Below, piece after piece: positions 34,256 through 42,242 of a DNA stretch of 45,214 nt. Under the pieces are notes generated by a model, which worked only from the letters and a program-made list of their open reading frames with translations, was not told where the DNA came from and made no database searches. This DNA is from an uncultured Methylococcaceae bacterium. Lineage in GTDB: Bacteria; Pseudomonadota; Gammaproteobacteria; Methylococcales; Methylococcaceae. The position numbers were made by a program, and so were the translations under genes. The stretch covers positions 1-45,214 of the forward strand of contig CAIODU010000076.1 in the NCBI GenBank assembly GCA_903857165.1, read 5' to 3'. Position 1 is the first letter of the stretch, and every line of letters starts with the position of its first letter.

Positions 34256-35281
34256 TTAAATTCCAGCAAGACTGCGCTTCAATTCCTGATCATATATATC
34301 ATCAAATGTTCCGGCTATAGCATTAGGATTAATAGAAAGATAATCTTCTGTAGATTTTGCTGATACTGCATCGAATTCATCACGAAATAACGAGATGTAT
34401 TGGATTTTATCGTTTATTTTCTTACGCAAATCGAACTCTTTGAGTAGCACATAATTATGTGTTGTTAAAAAAACTTGCACTCCTTGCCTTTGCAGCTCTA
34501 GAATAACTTCAACCACTTTCCCCATCAATGCTGGATTTAAATTAGCTTCAGGTTCATCCCAGAAAAGAATTGATCCAGATAATAGCGTCCCATTCTGTAT
34601 TAACAACCAGATCAAGGCTAGTTTTCTCACACCTTCAGATAACAGAGTAAACTCCAAATCACCTTGTTTATTTTTTAAGAAAAAATATTCACCTTTAATT
34701 ATTACTTTTCCATCAATGGCTTCTTGCAAAGCATGGAGTAGTTTTGATCGGTATTGATCGATAGGCCCCATCAACTTTGGCAAAAAAGCAGATTTTATAA
34801 TATCAACATAAATCTCTTCAAAGGCAATCTCTCGCTTAGATACCGTTGACAGAAAACCTGGCGCATGAGCCAAAATTTCTTTTACTGGGATATAGGCACT
34901 AATTAATTTTTCTTTCTGCCAACGCAACTCACCTGATATTTTTGCATCGCTTGATTTAGTGTGATTGGAAAAGTTTGCAGCAATTTTTGAACCTCCAGAA
35001 CGAGTAATTATTATTTTAGTATTAGCACTTTTTGAATCCCTACGTGAAAGCCTACCAATTCGACCTTCATAGGGATTGAATACATTACGTAGTTTCTGAC
35101 CAAAGCCTTTTTCTGCATCTTCTCCAACAGTAATCGAACAGGCTGCATAGAGAATTTTTAATAAATGTGTTTTACCTGTACCATTAACACCTATCAATAC
35201 ATTCACACCCTGCGACAATGTTTGATCAAGATATGCAAAAGCAGTAAAGTTTTCCAGCTTGATTTGAATCAGCTTACTCAT
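34256..35281 (-). CDS. AAA/ABC-type ATPase of a putative two-gene defence system
   Basis: A 341-residue soluble ATPase with SMC/OLD-like layout. Walker A is GVNGTGKT (31-38); an ABC-type signature LLSEGVRK is at 213-220; Walker B is SILFWDEPEANLNP (237-250); the switch histidine is in FLTTHNYVLL (271-280). Residues 60-200 form the variable insert. Relatives sense phage or DNA ends and drive an effector. Its coding DNA is strikingly AT-rich (19 of 60 bases are G or C at 34381-34440), unlike ribD (43 of 60 at 35941-36000), so it was probably acquired. AAGGAAG supplies the ribosome site. It is followed by the nuclease-like gene. Confidence 0.85.
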   Translation of the reverse strand: MSKLIQIKLENFTAFAYLDQTLSQGVNVLIGVNGTGKTHLLKILYAACSITVGEDAEKGFGQKLRNVFNPYEGRIGRLSRRDSKSANTKIIITRSGGSKIAANFSNHTKSSDAKISGELRWQKEKLISAYIPVKEILAHAPGFLSTVSKREIAFEEIYVDIIKSAFLPKLMGPIDQYRSKLLHALQEAIDGKVIIKGEYFFLKNKQGDLEFTLLSEGVRKLALIWLLIQNGTLLSGSILFWDEPEANLNPALMGKVVEVILELQRQGVQVFLTTHNYVLLKEFDLRKKINDKIQYISLFRDEFDAVSAKSTEDYLSINPNAIAGTFDDIYDQELKRSLAGI

Positions 35282-35351
35282 ACGACCACACTTCCTTAAT
35301 AAGAAAAATTTTATGTTTACGGTTATATTATGAGGAAAAAATAAAATTTAT
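35282..35351 (-). promoter_or_regulatory. AT-rich leader of the ATPase-nuclease pair
   Basis: About 70 bases, mostly A and T, between the ribD stop and the ATPase start. On the minus strand a TTGACT hexamer (35355-35360) lies at the ribD end, with A/T-rich -10-like stretches downstream, but no pair at 16-18 base spacing stands out. The pair may have its own promoter here. Confidence 0.35.
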
Positions 35352-36500
35352 TTAAGTCAATCTCTTAAAATTAAGCCGCAAATCCTTCCCCACCCGCCGC
35401 ACATCCTGCAAAGCTAATTCAAACCGGTCGGCCATTAGCTCCAAACCCGGCAAATGAAACAAACCCCTGCCCCGGTCCCCCAGAATGCACGGGGCCAGAT
35501 AAACCACATACTCATCCACCAAACCGTCGCGCAACAATTCACCGTTGAGCGTCGCGCCCGCCTCCACCATGACCTCGTTGAATTGAAGCTGGCCTAGCAG
35601 TTCCATCGCTGCATTCAAATCGACTCTTCCATCCAAACCGGCAGGGAGAAAATGAATTTCCGCACCCGCTTCCCGCAGCGCTTCGGCTTTTGCCGCCTCA
35701 GTTTCAAGACCTAACAGTAAAGTCCGTCCCGGTTGGGCGAGCAGTTTGGCGGACGGGGGTAGCCTGAAGCGTGAATCCACCACGATGCGGGCCGGTTGAC
35801 GCCCCAAGGGGATGACATCGCCAGGAACGTTCTCCCCGTCTCCCTTTGGGTTGGGGTGAGAGGCAAACCTCGCCGTCAAAAACGGATCGTCGGATAATAC
35901 AGTGCCTATCCCGGTGAGGATTGCTGAACTGCGGGCGCGAAGCCGGTGTACATCGCGCCGGGCTTCAGGGCCGGTGATCCACCGGCTTTCCCCGGAGGCC
36001 ATGGCGGTGCGCCCGTCCAAACTCATCGCCAGTTTGCTGAACACCCAAGGCAAGCCCGTTGCCATCCTCTTGCAAAAACCGGGATTGAGTGCTTTGGACT
36101 CGGTCTCCAGCAAACCGACGGAGGTTTCAACCCCCGCCGCTGCAAGCATTGCCAAGCCCTTGCCCGACACCAGCGGATTGGGGTCGGTCATCGCCGCAAC
36201 CACCCGGCTGACCCCGGCTTTGATAAGCCCTTCCACACAAGGCGGGGTTTTTCCATGATGACAGCAGGGTTCCAAGCTGACATAAACGGTCGCCCCCCGC
36301 GCCGCCGCGCCGGCCTTTCGCAAGGCATCTACTTCGGCGTGAGGCCCGCCTACCCGCTCGTGCCAGCCTTCACCGACCAAAACCCCATCCCGCACCAACA
36401 CACAGCCGACCCGTGGATTGGGGTGCGTGGTATTCATCCCCAGCTCCGCCAACCTAAGGGCTAACGCCATGAAACGGGCATCTTCAGGGGTGTGTGTCAT
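35352..36500 (-). CDS. ribD: Bifunctional riboflavin deaminase/reductase RibD
   Basis: A 382-residue enzyme catalysing two early steps of riboflavin synthesis. The deaminase half has the zinc site HAEVDAL (His54, Glu56) and PCCHHGKTPPC (Cys79, Cys88), preceded by THPNPRVGCVLV. The reductase half holds ITGPEARRDVHRLRARSSAILTGIGTVLSDDP and DSRFRLPPSAKLL, then VEAGATLNGELL near the end. The start at 36500 is one of two ATGs nine bases apart; neither has a strong ribosome site. It stands between glyA and the inserted ATPase pair; nrdR, often between glyA and ribD, is absent. Confidence 0.95.
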   Translation of the reverse strand: MTHTPEDARFMALALRLAELGMNTTHPNPRVGCVLVRDGVLVGEGWHERVGGPHAEVDALRKAGAAARGATVYVSLEPCCHHGKTPPCVEGLIKAGVSRVVAAMTDPNPLVSGKGLAMLAAAGVETSVGLLETESKALNPGFCKRMATGLPWVFSKLAMSLDGRTAMASGESRWITGPEARRDVHRLRARSSAILTGIGTVLSDDPFLTARFASHPNPKGDGENVPGDVIPLGRQPARIVVDSRFRLPPSAKLLAQPGRTLLLGLETEAAKAEALREAGAEIHFLPAGLDGRVDLNAAMELLGQLQFNEVMVEAGATLNGELLRDGLVDEYVVYLAPCILGDRGRGLFHLPGLELMADRFELALQDVRRVGKDLRLNFKRLT

Positions 36501-36535
36501 GGTGTGCATGAAGAGTGAAAAGTTGTTTAAAGGCC

Positions 36536-36585
36536 AGATTCACATCCATGTGTTCTGGATACCGGCGATCCATGCCGGTATGACG
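36536..36585. repeat. Intergenic repeat, CCGGCGATCCATGCCGG type
   Basis: AGATTCACATCCATGTG, then CTGGATACCGGCGATCCATG followed by CCGGTATGACG; nearly the same as 53-100. It fills the glyA-ribD gap. Confidence 0.75.
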
Positions 36586-36623
36586 GCTGTGTCAACAGCA
36601 TTGTCTCCCGGTGAGATAAGAGT

Positions 36624-37880
36624 TCATTGCGGATACACGGGGAACCGGTGGCAAAGCTCAAGCACTTGATGCCTCACCCGACGAATCACCGTTTCATTTT
36701 CAGGGTCTTCCAGCACATCGCAGACCCAACCGGTGAGTTCGATGCATTCTTCCTTGCCAAAACCGCGTGTGGTGACCGCCGGGGTGCCAATGCGAATGCC
36801 GCTGGTGACGAAGGGCGATTGCGGATCATTGGGGACGGCGTTCTTGTTGACGGTGATGAAGGCTTCGCCCAATTTCGCATCCGCCAATTTGCCGGTCAGC
36901 CCGTGGGAGATCAAATCGACGAGGAACAAATGGTTGTCCGTGCCGCCGGACACTATATTGAAGCCGCGAGCGATGAACGCTTCGGCCATGGCGCGGGCGT
37001 TTACGAGCACCTGCCCTTGGTAATGCTTGAAATCCGGCTGCAAGGCTTCCAGCAAGGCCACCGCCTTGGCGGCGATGACATGCATCAACGGCCCGCCTTG
37101 GATGCCGGGAAAAACCAGCGAATTCAGCTTTTTTTCCACTTCCGGGTTGGCTTTCGCCAAAATCAACCCACCACGCGGGCCGCGCAAGGTCTTGTGGGTC
37201 GTGGTGGTGGTGACATCGGCGATCTGCACCGGGCTAGGGTAAAGGCCGACGGCCACCAAGCCAGCCACATGGGCCATGTCCACCAAAAAATAAGCCCCGA
37301 CTTCGTCAGCGATGTCACGAAAACGCTGCCAGTCAACCACACGGGAATAGGCGGAAAAACCGGCAATGATCAGCTTAGGCTTGTGCTTGCGGGCCAAGTC
37401 ACGGACCTGATTGTAGTCGATTTCCCCCGTCGCCGAGTCCAACCCATACTGGAATGCATGGTAAATCTTGCCGGAAAAATTCACTTTCGCGCCATGGGTC
37501 AGGTGGCCGCCATGGGCCAAACTCATGCCCAAAAGGGTGTCGCCTGGTTCAATCAGTGCCATGTACGCAGCCGCATTGGCCTGCGAACCGGAATGCGCCT
37601 GCACATTGGCAAAATCCGCGCCAAACAGTTTTTTAGCCCGTTCAATGGCGAGCGTTTCGACCACATCGACGTTTTCACAACCGCCATAGTAGCGCTTGCC
37701 GGGGTAGCCTTCGGCGTACTTGTTCGTCAGCACGCTACCTTGCGCCTGCAACACGCGCAAGCTGGCGTAGTTTTCCGAGGCAATCAGCTCGACATGCTCT
37801 TCTTGCCGTTTTTCTTCGTTTTGTATCGCGGCCCACAATTCATCATCGAAACCGGCGATTTCCATACCCTTGCTATACAT
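36624..37880 (-). CDS. glyA: Serine hydroxymethyltransferase
   Basis: A 418-residue PLP enzyme that interconverts serine and glycine and supplies one-carbon units to folate. The PLP lysine is Lys230 in [16 protein letters not shown]; the cofactor Asp is in [12 protein letters not shown] (201-204); [12 protein letters not shown] and [15 protein letters not shown] lie near the start. Length equals E. coli GlyA (417). The ATG at 37880 is preferred to one 15 bases later because of spacing. A same-length open frame on the plus strand over this gene is a shadow. It precedes ribD on the minus strand, as in many gammaproteobacteria. Confidence 0.97.
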   Translation of the reverse strand: MYSKGMEIAGFDDELWAAIQNEEKRQEEHVELIASENYASLRVLQAQGSVLTNKYAEGYPGKRYYGGCENVDVVETLAIERAKKLFGADFANVQAHSGSQANAAAYMALIEPGDTLLGMSLAHGGHLTHGAKVNFSGKIYHAFQYGLDSATGEIDYNQVRDLARKHKPKLIIAGFSAYSRVVDWQRFRDIADEVGAYFLVDMAHVAGLVAVGLYPSPVQIADVTTTTTHKTLRGPRGGLILAKANPEVEKKLNSLVFPGIQGGPLMHVIAAKAVALLEALQPDFKHYQGQVLVNARAMAEAFIARGFNIVSGGTDNHLFLVDLISHGLTGKLADAKLGEAFITVNKNAVPNDPQSPFVTSGIRIGTPAVTTRGFGKEECIELTGWVCDVLEDPENETVIRRVRHQVLELCHRFPVYPQ

Positions 37881-37978
37881 AATATGACTCTACTCTCTGG
37901 ATAGGTTCAAGACTTCTATTCTACCTTGGAAGGCACAATACTTGGAACTAAAAGCGAACATGGGAACGAAAAAAAATT

Positions 37979-39283
37979 CTAATTTTGGACTCCATGCAAC
38001 AGGGGTGTCGTGGCTTGCGAACCGGGATTGTTTTCCAAACTCGGCAAAATCGTTGAATTTGATTCGGGTTCGGCTTCTGGATTTGTATTCACTTCATTCG
38101 CGGGGATTAATTCACCAGCGGTGGCCACTTTTGGATTTAGATTGAGAATACGCTGACATGCTTCATATTCCTTTTCCGAATAGTTCAGAAAATACACGGT
38201 GTCAATTTTACTGTCTGGGTTCTCATCTAGGTAATTGATAGCCGCTTCCAATAGCTCGCATACCCTGACATCGAAATCCTGATTCGCAATTCCAGTGCCC
38301 ATTAGTGGAAACAAAATGGATAGGTGTGGTTTGATATCGTTGCCTACGACTTTTTCAGCTTCTTTCAAGGCCACTTCGATACATACATGGACATCTGGAA
38401 TAGGCGAGTAACCCCTGCCGAACTGGCCGATGTAGGCTGCCACATGAAAAATCTTTTTCACATTGTTGGTATTTTTGAGATTGCCGGGCCCAGTCACGAG
38501 GATGCCTGACGCCTCGATGGAATTGCGATTGCCCATTTTTACTTTCAGTTCGTCGGCAATGGCATCCTTGTCAGGTTTTCCGTCTTCCCTTTCGATGCCA
38601 AGATGGCGGATGATACCGGAAATCGCATTATCCAGCGGGCGCGACATCAGCATTTCAGTGTTTTCCGGGTTGACCCAAATGTCGATATCCTTGACATTTT
38701 GTATTTCGCCGGTTATTAGGCAAATCGACTTCGCTTTATTTTTGTCCAGCGGGTAGTTAAGCTTTTCGGTTTCGCTTTTCGGCTTGAGTTCGGTCCCTAT
38801 ATTCAGCTTCAGGATCGCATGGACGGGGCTGTCATTCTTGCTTTCCTTAAGCCCGTTTTTAATAATGTCGAGTATCCTTTCCTTGGCTTTTTCAATGCTT
38901 CCGAATTTCTTTTGGTCATACTCGACAACCTGAAGGCCCTGGATATTAAAAGGAATCATTGTACCTTTGCGCCGTATCAGCACGGTGACCGACCGTTGCA
39001 GGGTGTGCCGTATGCCAAGCTCATAAAACACATTGGCGTTTAGCGAAGTGATATCGACGACGACCACGTCTGCCTTGTAAAGATATTCGAACATTTTTTC
39101 GTGGATGGAACCCCCTTCGGCGATCTCGTCGCAACGAATGCATTCCAGCCCTAAGCTTTCTATGGCTTTTCTGAAGAAAAAACGATAAATATCATCAAAA
39201 TCAATGTCTTGACCGTCAGAATCTTTCTTTTCGCCAAACGGCATGACCACAAAGCAGGTCTGTTTTCTTTTCCCAATTGCCAT
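37979..39283 (-). CDS. TIR-like (deoxyribosyltransferase-fold) domain fused to a macro domain
   Basis: A 434-residue cytoplasmic protein. Residues 8-140 are a TIR/nucleoside-deoxyribosyltransferase-like fold: TCFVVMPFGEKK, the acidic DDIYRFFFRKAIESLG, then IHEKMFEYLYKADVVVVDIT and LNANVFYELGIRHTL with a candidate catalytic Glu88. Residues about 186-380 read as a macro domain that binds ADP-ribose: ICLITGEIQNVKDIDIWVNPEN (split), the Gly-rich VTGPGNL, IFHVAAYIG and SILFPLMGTGIANQD. The tail (385-434) is low complexity. GAGGT before 39283 sets the start. Enzymes of this fold cut NAD or nucleotides; macro domains read or erase ADP-ribose. A one-protein NAD-signalling or immune effector is proposed; it is not proven. 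Confidence 0.75.
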   Translation of the reverse strand: MAIGKRKQTCFVVMPFGEKKDSDGQDIDFDDIYRFFFRKAIESLGLECIRCDEIAEGGSIHEKMFEYLYKADVVVVDITSLNANVFYELGIRHTLQRSVTVLIRRKGTMIPFNIQGLQVVEYDQKKFGSIEKAKERILDIIKNGLKESKNDSPVHAILKLNIGTELKPKSETEKLNYPLDKNKAKSICLITGEIQNVKDIDIWVNPENTEMLMSRPLDNAISGIIRHLGIEREDGKPDKDAIADELKVKMGNRNSIEASGILVTGPGNLKNTNNVKKIFHVAAYIGQFGRGYSPIPDVHVCIEVALKEAEKVVGNDIKPHLSILFPLMGTGIANQDFDVRVCELLEAAINYLDENPDSKIDTVYFLNYSEKEYEACQRILNLNPKVATAGELIPANEVNTNPEAEPESNSTILPSLENNPGSQATTPLLHGVQN

Positions 39284-39566
39284 GGTTGCAACCTCTACGC
39301 TAGTAAATAGGGTGATCTGTTTAAGTCTCTGATGTCGTCGGCGCACACCTTTAGGTCGGCCCGCAGACCGCTTAGGCGATTTCCGAAAATAAAATCCCCC
39401 GTTGTAGGGCGTCCTTCAGGGCGCATTGGTGGCCTGAAGGCCACCCTACGGGTATAGACATTCTCGTAAATGTCCTTAGGGGTTTCCAAACAAATTATAC
39501 CCCATTGCCATGCGAGCCTGGATGGATCGTGCAGGCCGTCGGGGCCAGTGTGGCCCGAAGGACACC
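39284..39566. repeat. Repeat-rich gap with GTAGGGTGGCCTTCAGGCC units
   Basis: GTTGTAGGGCGTCCTTCAGG at 39401-39420 and TGGCCTGAAGGCCACCCTAC at about 39430-39449 form an inverted pair; another copy (GGCCCGAAGGACACCCTAC) lies at 39552-39570. No gene is seen in the 283 bases. The first part is the leader of the TIR-like/macro gene. Confidence 0.6.
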
Positions 39567-39985
39567 CTACAGGCCGTTCAAATCGATTAACCCGGGAAAG
39601 GAACCCTTGCGGATATTGAAAAAGAACAACTCCGGCAGACTAATCAAAGCACCCTTGGCACCCAGGCGCAGGTTTTCACCGCCGTCCCAAGGTAGGGTCA
39701 ACAGCCCGGCCATCCCTTGCGCCAGACCGGCCACGAAATTGAATCCTCCCGCCAAAGGCCTTGCCCACAGCAGATCATCGGTGAAAAAAACAAAGGCAGG
39801 ATCGCGGCCATGCCATTGGTAAAGGCTGGAACTGAACACATTCGATTCGCGTAACGACACTTATTAAAACCTTCAGCAATGGCATCCATCTTCCAAGGCA
39901 ACGAATCGCCCAAGCTGGTTTTGAAGGCGTCATAATTGGGACTTGCCCAAACTGGCTTTGCGCAGGCCCTTGCCGATGGCGACAT
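39567..39985 (-). pseudogene. Frameshifted remnant of an unknown conserved protein
   Basis: Two frames join into one protein-like sequence. The first part (PNYDAFKTSLGDSLPWKMDAIAEGF, about 39860-39940) breaks near 39860; the second continues with SLRESNVFSSSLYQWHGRDP, then LLWARPLAGGFNFVAGLAQG and ALISLPELFFFNIRKGSFPG. The C-terminal part resembles, from memory, a membrane-associated protein often found next to the lipoprotein that precedes it here. A single indel near TTTTAATAAGTGTCG would restore reading. Sequencing error or a programmed shift is possible but less likely than decay. Confidence 0.5.
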
Positions 39986-40265
39986 AGGTCGATTTGTCCT
40001 GGTCCCATTGCGTCACGCCATATTTGGCAGCAATCTTGCCCAACCTGGCGCGAAATGTTTCTGGGTTTGTGTCGGAGGACTTCACAAATTCAGCGGTGTA
40101 GTCACGAATGTCATTTTCGTAACCCGCCTTCTTCTTATCCTTTGCAGCCGGGATCGACGATGACGGGCTGGAGGCCGAGGAACTTTTGGAACTCTCGGAA
40201 ATGGAGCAGGCCGCAGACAGCAAGGCCGCTGTCAACAGTGCAAACGACAAAAGAAATCTGATCAT
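39930..40265 (-). CDS. Small putative lipoprotein
   Basis: A 111-residue exported protein: signal with lipobox LSAAC (Cys20), a Ser/Lys-rich linker (SESSKSSSASSPSSS), then a conserved-looking domain ENDIRDYTAEFVKSSDTNPE and ITKAAKYGVTQWDQDK-like stretch (KIAAKYGVTQWDQDKSTYVA). Small lipoproteins of this type occur in several proteobacteria with no known function. The start at 40265 is chosen at the signal peptide; upstream codons are not protein-like. Its 3' end overlaps the frameshifted gene, which suggests the two were once translated together. Confidence 0.75.
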   Translation of the reverse strand: MIRFLLSFALLTAALLSAACSISESSKSSSASSPSSSIPAAKDKKKAGYENDIRDYTAEFVKSSDTNPETFRARLGKIAAKYGVTQWDQDKSTYVAIGKGLRKASLGKSQL

Positions 40266-40457
40266 GAGTGGAGTCTCTACGATGATGGGCTTGTTCGATA
40301 AAGTTAAAGGATGATAACATTTCCGAAGATGAAAAAAAACGCAAGCTGTGGGCGAAGCCTGCGAGATCAAATCATTGCCGATGAATCCATCCACATAATC
40401 TTTATATGACAGTTTTATGTGTGCTTTTTAAACGTTGAATAACATAGGTATGAACTA

Positions 40458-40853
40458 ATGAAGATAAATAGAAAAGCTTTTGTTTTAGGCTTGCTGACAG
40501 CAGTGGCCTTCATGCTTCCCGGTAGTTGCGGCGCAGTGGCAAACATTGGGACTTGGAGTTTTCTGCAAGGCACCCCGGCTGAGACATTCAACAAGCAGGA
40601 TTGGTCTATTTTTGAAAGTACCATGACCGACACTCTGAATACGGCGCAGGACGAGGAAACCAAAACTTGGCAAAATCCAAAAACGAAAACATCGGGAGAG
40701 ATTAAAGTGCTCCGAACGGTCAACAACAGCGCACATGATTGCCGGCTATTAAAAATCACCAACAATGCCCAAGGCAACAGTAGCGAACTGGAATTGATTT
40801 TTTGCAAACAGCCGGATGGCAAATGGAAGATCGCCACACCCAAAGTAAAATAA
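40458..40853 (+). CDS. Exported RT0821/Lpp0805-like surface protein
   Basis: A 131-residue protein with a signal peptide (MKINRKAFVLGLLTAVAFMLPGSCG). The mature part has TMTDTLNTAQDEETKTWQNP, then SGEIKVLRTV, CRLLKITNN, LELIFCKQPDGKWKI. This order (W-N-P, G-x-I, a Cys pair, then a DGKWKI end) recalls the RT0821/Lpp0805 surface protein family, related to the 17-kDa antigen tail. Function unknown; it is probably in the periplasm or on the surface. It is followed after 13 bases by the TerC-like gene. Confidence 0.7.
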   Translation: MKINRKAFVLGLLTAVAFMLPGSCGAVANIGTWSFLQGTPAETFNKQDWSIFESTMTDTLNTAQDEETKTWQNPKTKTSGEIKVLRTVNNSAHDCRLLKITNNAQGNSSELELIFCKQPDGKWKIATPKVK

Positions 40854-40866
40854 AGGGAGTCACTCG

Positions 40867-41874
40867 GTGCGGCATTTTACTTCTTCCATCCTCGTCGCGC
40901 TGTTGGGTTTGACCGCCGCTTATTTTTGGGGCGGACCTAACGGCTTATTGATGGCGTCCATCTTGGGGTTGATGGAAATGAGCCTTTCTTTTGACAATGC
41001 CGTCGTCAACGCCACGGTGCTGAAAAACATGAGCGTGGTTTGGCAGCAACGGTTTCTCACTTGGGGCATGGTCATCGCCGTGTTCGGAGTGCGCTTCCTG
41101 TTGCCGGTGATGATTGTGGCGGTGGTCACCGGGCAGAGCCTTCAGGCGGTGACGTTGATGGCTTTGCAAAACCCCGATGAATATGCACACAATGTACAAT
41201 CGTCCCATGTGCAAATTTCGGCTTTCGGCGGCATGTATTTGCTGCTGGTGTTCCTGTCGTTCTTCTTCGAGGAGAACAAATCCCTGCATTGGCTGGTATG
41301 GGTGGAGCGGCGCTTGGCCCAACTCGGCAAGTTGGAGTCCATCGAAGTGGCAACGGCCTTATGCATTCTGCTATTCGCCCAATATTTTCTTCCGCCGGGG
41401 CAAAAGCTGGTCGCAATCATCTCGGGCATAGTGGGAATCATCCTGTACGTTGTGGTGAAAAGCGTGTCTAGCCTGTTCCAGGATAATGGCCAGGCAGAAG
41501 GGGGCGCCCACCGGGCGGGCTTGATGTCTTTCCTCTATCTTGAGGTGCTGGACACTTCCTTCTCGCTGGATGGGGTAATCGGTGCCTTCGCCATCACCCG
41601 TGACGTGGTGCTGATTTTATTGGGCTTGACTATTGGCGCCATGTTCGTGCGCAGCTTGACGGTGTTTCTGGTGCGGGAAAAAATGCTGGACGAATATCTG
41701 TATCTTGAGCACGGCGCACATTATGCCATTGGCGCGCTGGCGGCGCTGATGCTGACGGATATGAGCCTGCATGTCCCCGAGTGGATCACTGGCTTGACCG
41801 GCTTCCTTTTCATTGTGTTTTCGCTATGGTCTTCCGTCCGGGCCAATAAAAGGAGTCGGGGTGCCGCTGTCTAG
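40867..41874 (+). CDS. TerC-superfamily integral membrane protein (DUF475)
   Basis: A 335-residue protein with about nine membrane helices. It shows the TerC/DUF475 signature twice: MEMSLSFDNAVVNATVLKNM near residue 38 and EVLDTSFSLDGVIGAFAIT near 230, the acidic/Asn motifs thought to carry metal in this superfamily (related MeeY/MeeF-type proteins export manganese). The last segment has EHGAHYAIGALAALMLTDMS. The start is GTG at 40867, supported by GGGAG. The substrate is inferred only by family. A perfect GGCTTGGC-TT-GCCAAGCC hairpin follows the stop but lacks a T-run. Confidence 0.88.
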   Translation: MRHFTSSILVALLGLTAAYFWGGPNGLLMASILGLMEMSLSFDNAVVNATVLKNMSVVWQQRFLTWGMVIAVFGVRFLLPVMIVAVVTGQSLQAVTLMALQNPDEYAHNVQSSHVQISAFGGMYLLLVFLSFFFEENKSLHWLVWVERRLAQLGKLESIEVATALCILLFAQYFLPPGQKLVAIISGIVGIILYVVVKSVSSLFQDNGQAEGGAHRAGLMSFLYLEVLDTSFSLDGVIGAFAITRDVVLILLGLTIGAMFVRSLTVFLVREKMLDEYLYLEHGAHYAIGALAALMLTDMSLHVPEWITGLTGFLFIVFSLWSSVRANKRSRGAAV

Positions 41875-41998
41875 CGACACGATTAAAACTGGCTTGGCTT
41901 GCCAAGCCGAGTCGGTCTGGCAAAGCGGACGGGCGGCTTTTTCCAGTACCCACCCCCCGCCCCAATCCATGATGTCGGGCGGCATGACAATTTTTTAC

Positions 41999-42027
41999 TT
42001 GAATCCAGATTCAATTTAACGCATAAT
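41999..42027 (+). promoter_or_regulatory. Sigma-70 promoter upstream of SRP RNA
   Basis: TTGAAT (41999-42004) and CATAAT (42022-42027) with 17-base spacing. It would start RNA near 42034, about 50 bases before the mature SRP RNA, so 5' processing is implied. Confidence 0.6.
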
Positions 42028-42084
42028 GCGCCCTCTTAGACCACAACCGGTTTTAATTCCGGCAAAGGTTCGACTGGTTATTAT

Positions 42085-42196
42085 GGCGAGTCGATTGGGT
42101 CCCCTCGCAATGATACGCCGCGAACCCCGCCAGGCCCGGAAGGGAGCAACGGTAGTGGATGTTTCATGTGCCGGGGTGTGGCTCTTTCGGCTTGCC
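42085..42196 (+). ncRNA. ffs: Signal recognition particle 4.5S RNA
   Basis: About 112 bases. The conserved apical domain that binds Ffh is present: CCAGGCCCGGAAGGGAGCAA with the GGAA tetraloop, flanked by GAACCCCG and CGGTAG, and the UGUGCCGGGGUG segment on the 3' side. The ends pair (GGCGAGTCGA at 42085 with TCGGCTTGCC at 42196, with some G-T pairs), giving the usual hairpin. It guides membrane proteins to the translocon together with Ffh and FtsY. Its place just before dnaX is typical of gammaproteobacteria. Confidence 0.95.
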
Positions 42197-42242
42197 ACCC
42201 TATCTTACCCTTTCACCATTCCTTCCCCTGTGAACGCAGCCC

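Noticed and set aside
36627-37904. A 425-codon open frame on the plus strand opposite glyA
   Set aside because: It mirrors glyA almost exactly, has no protein-like domains or ribosome site, and comes from scarce stop codons opposite a highly biased gene.
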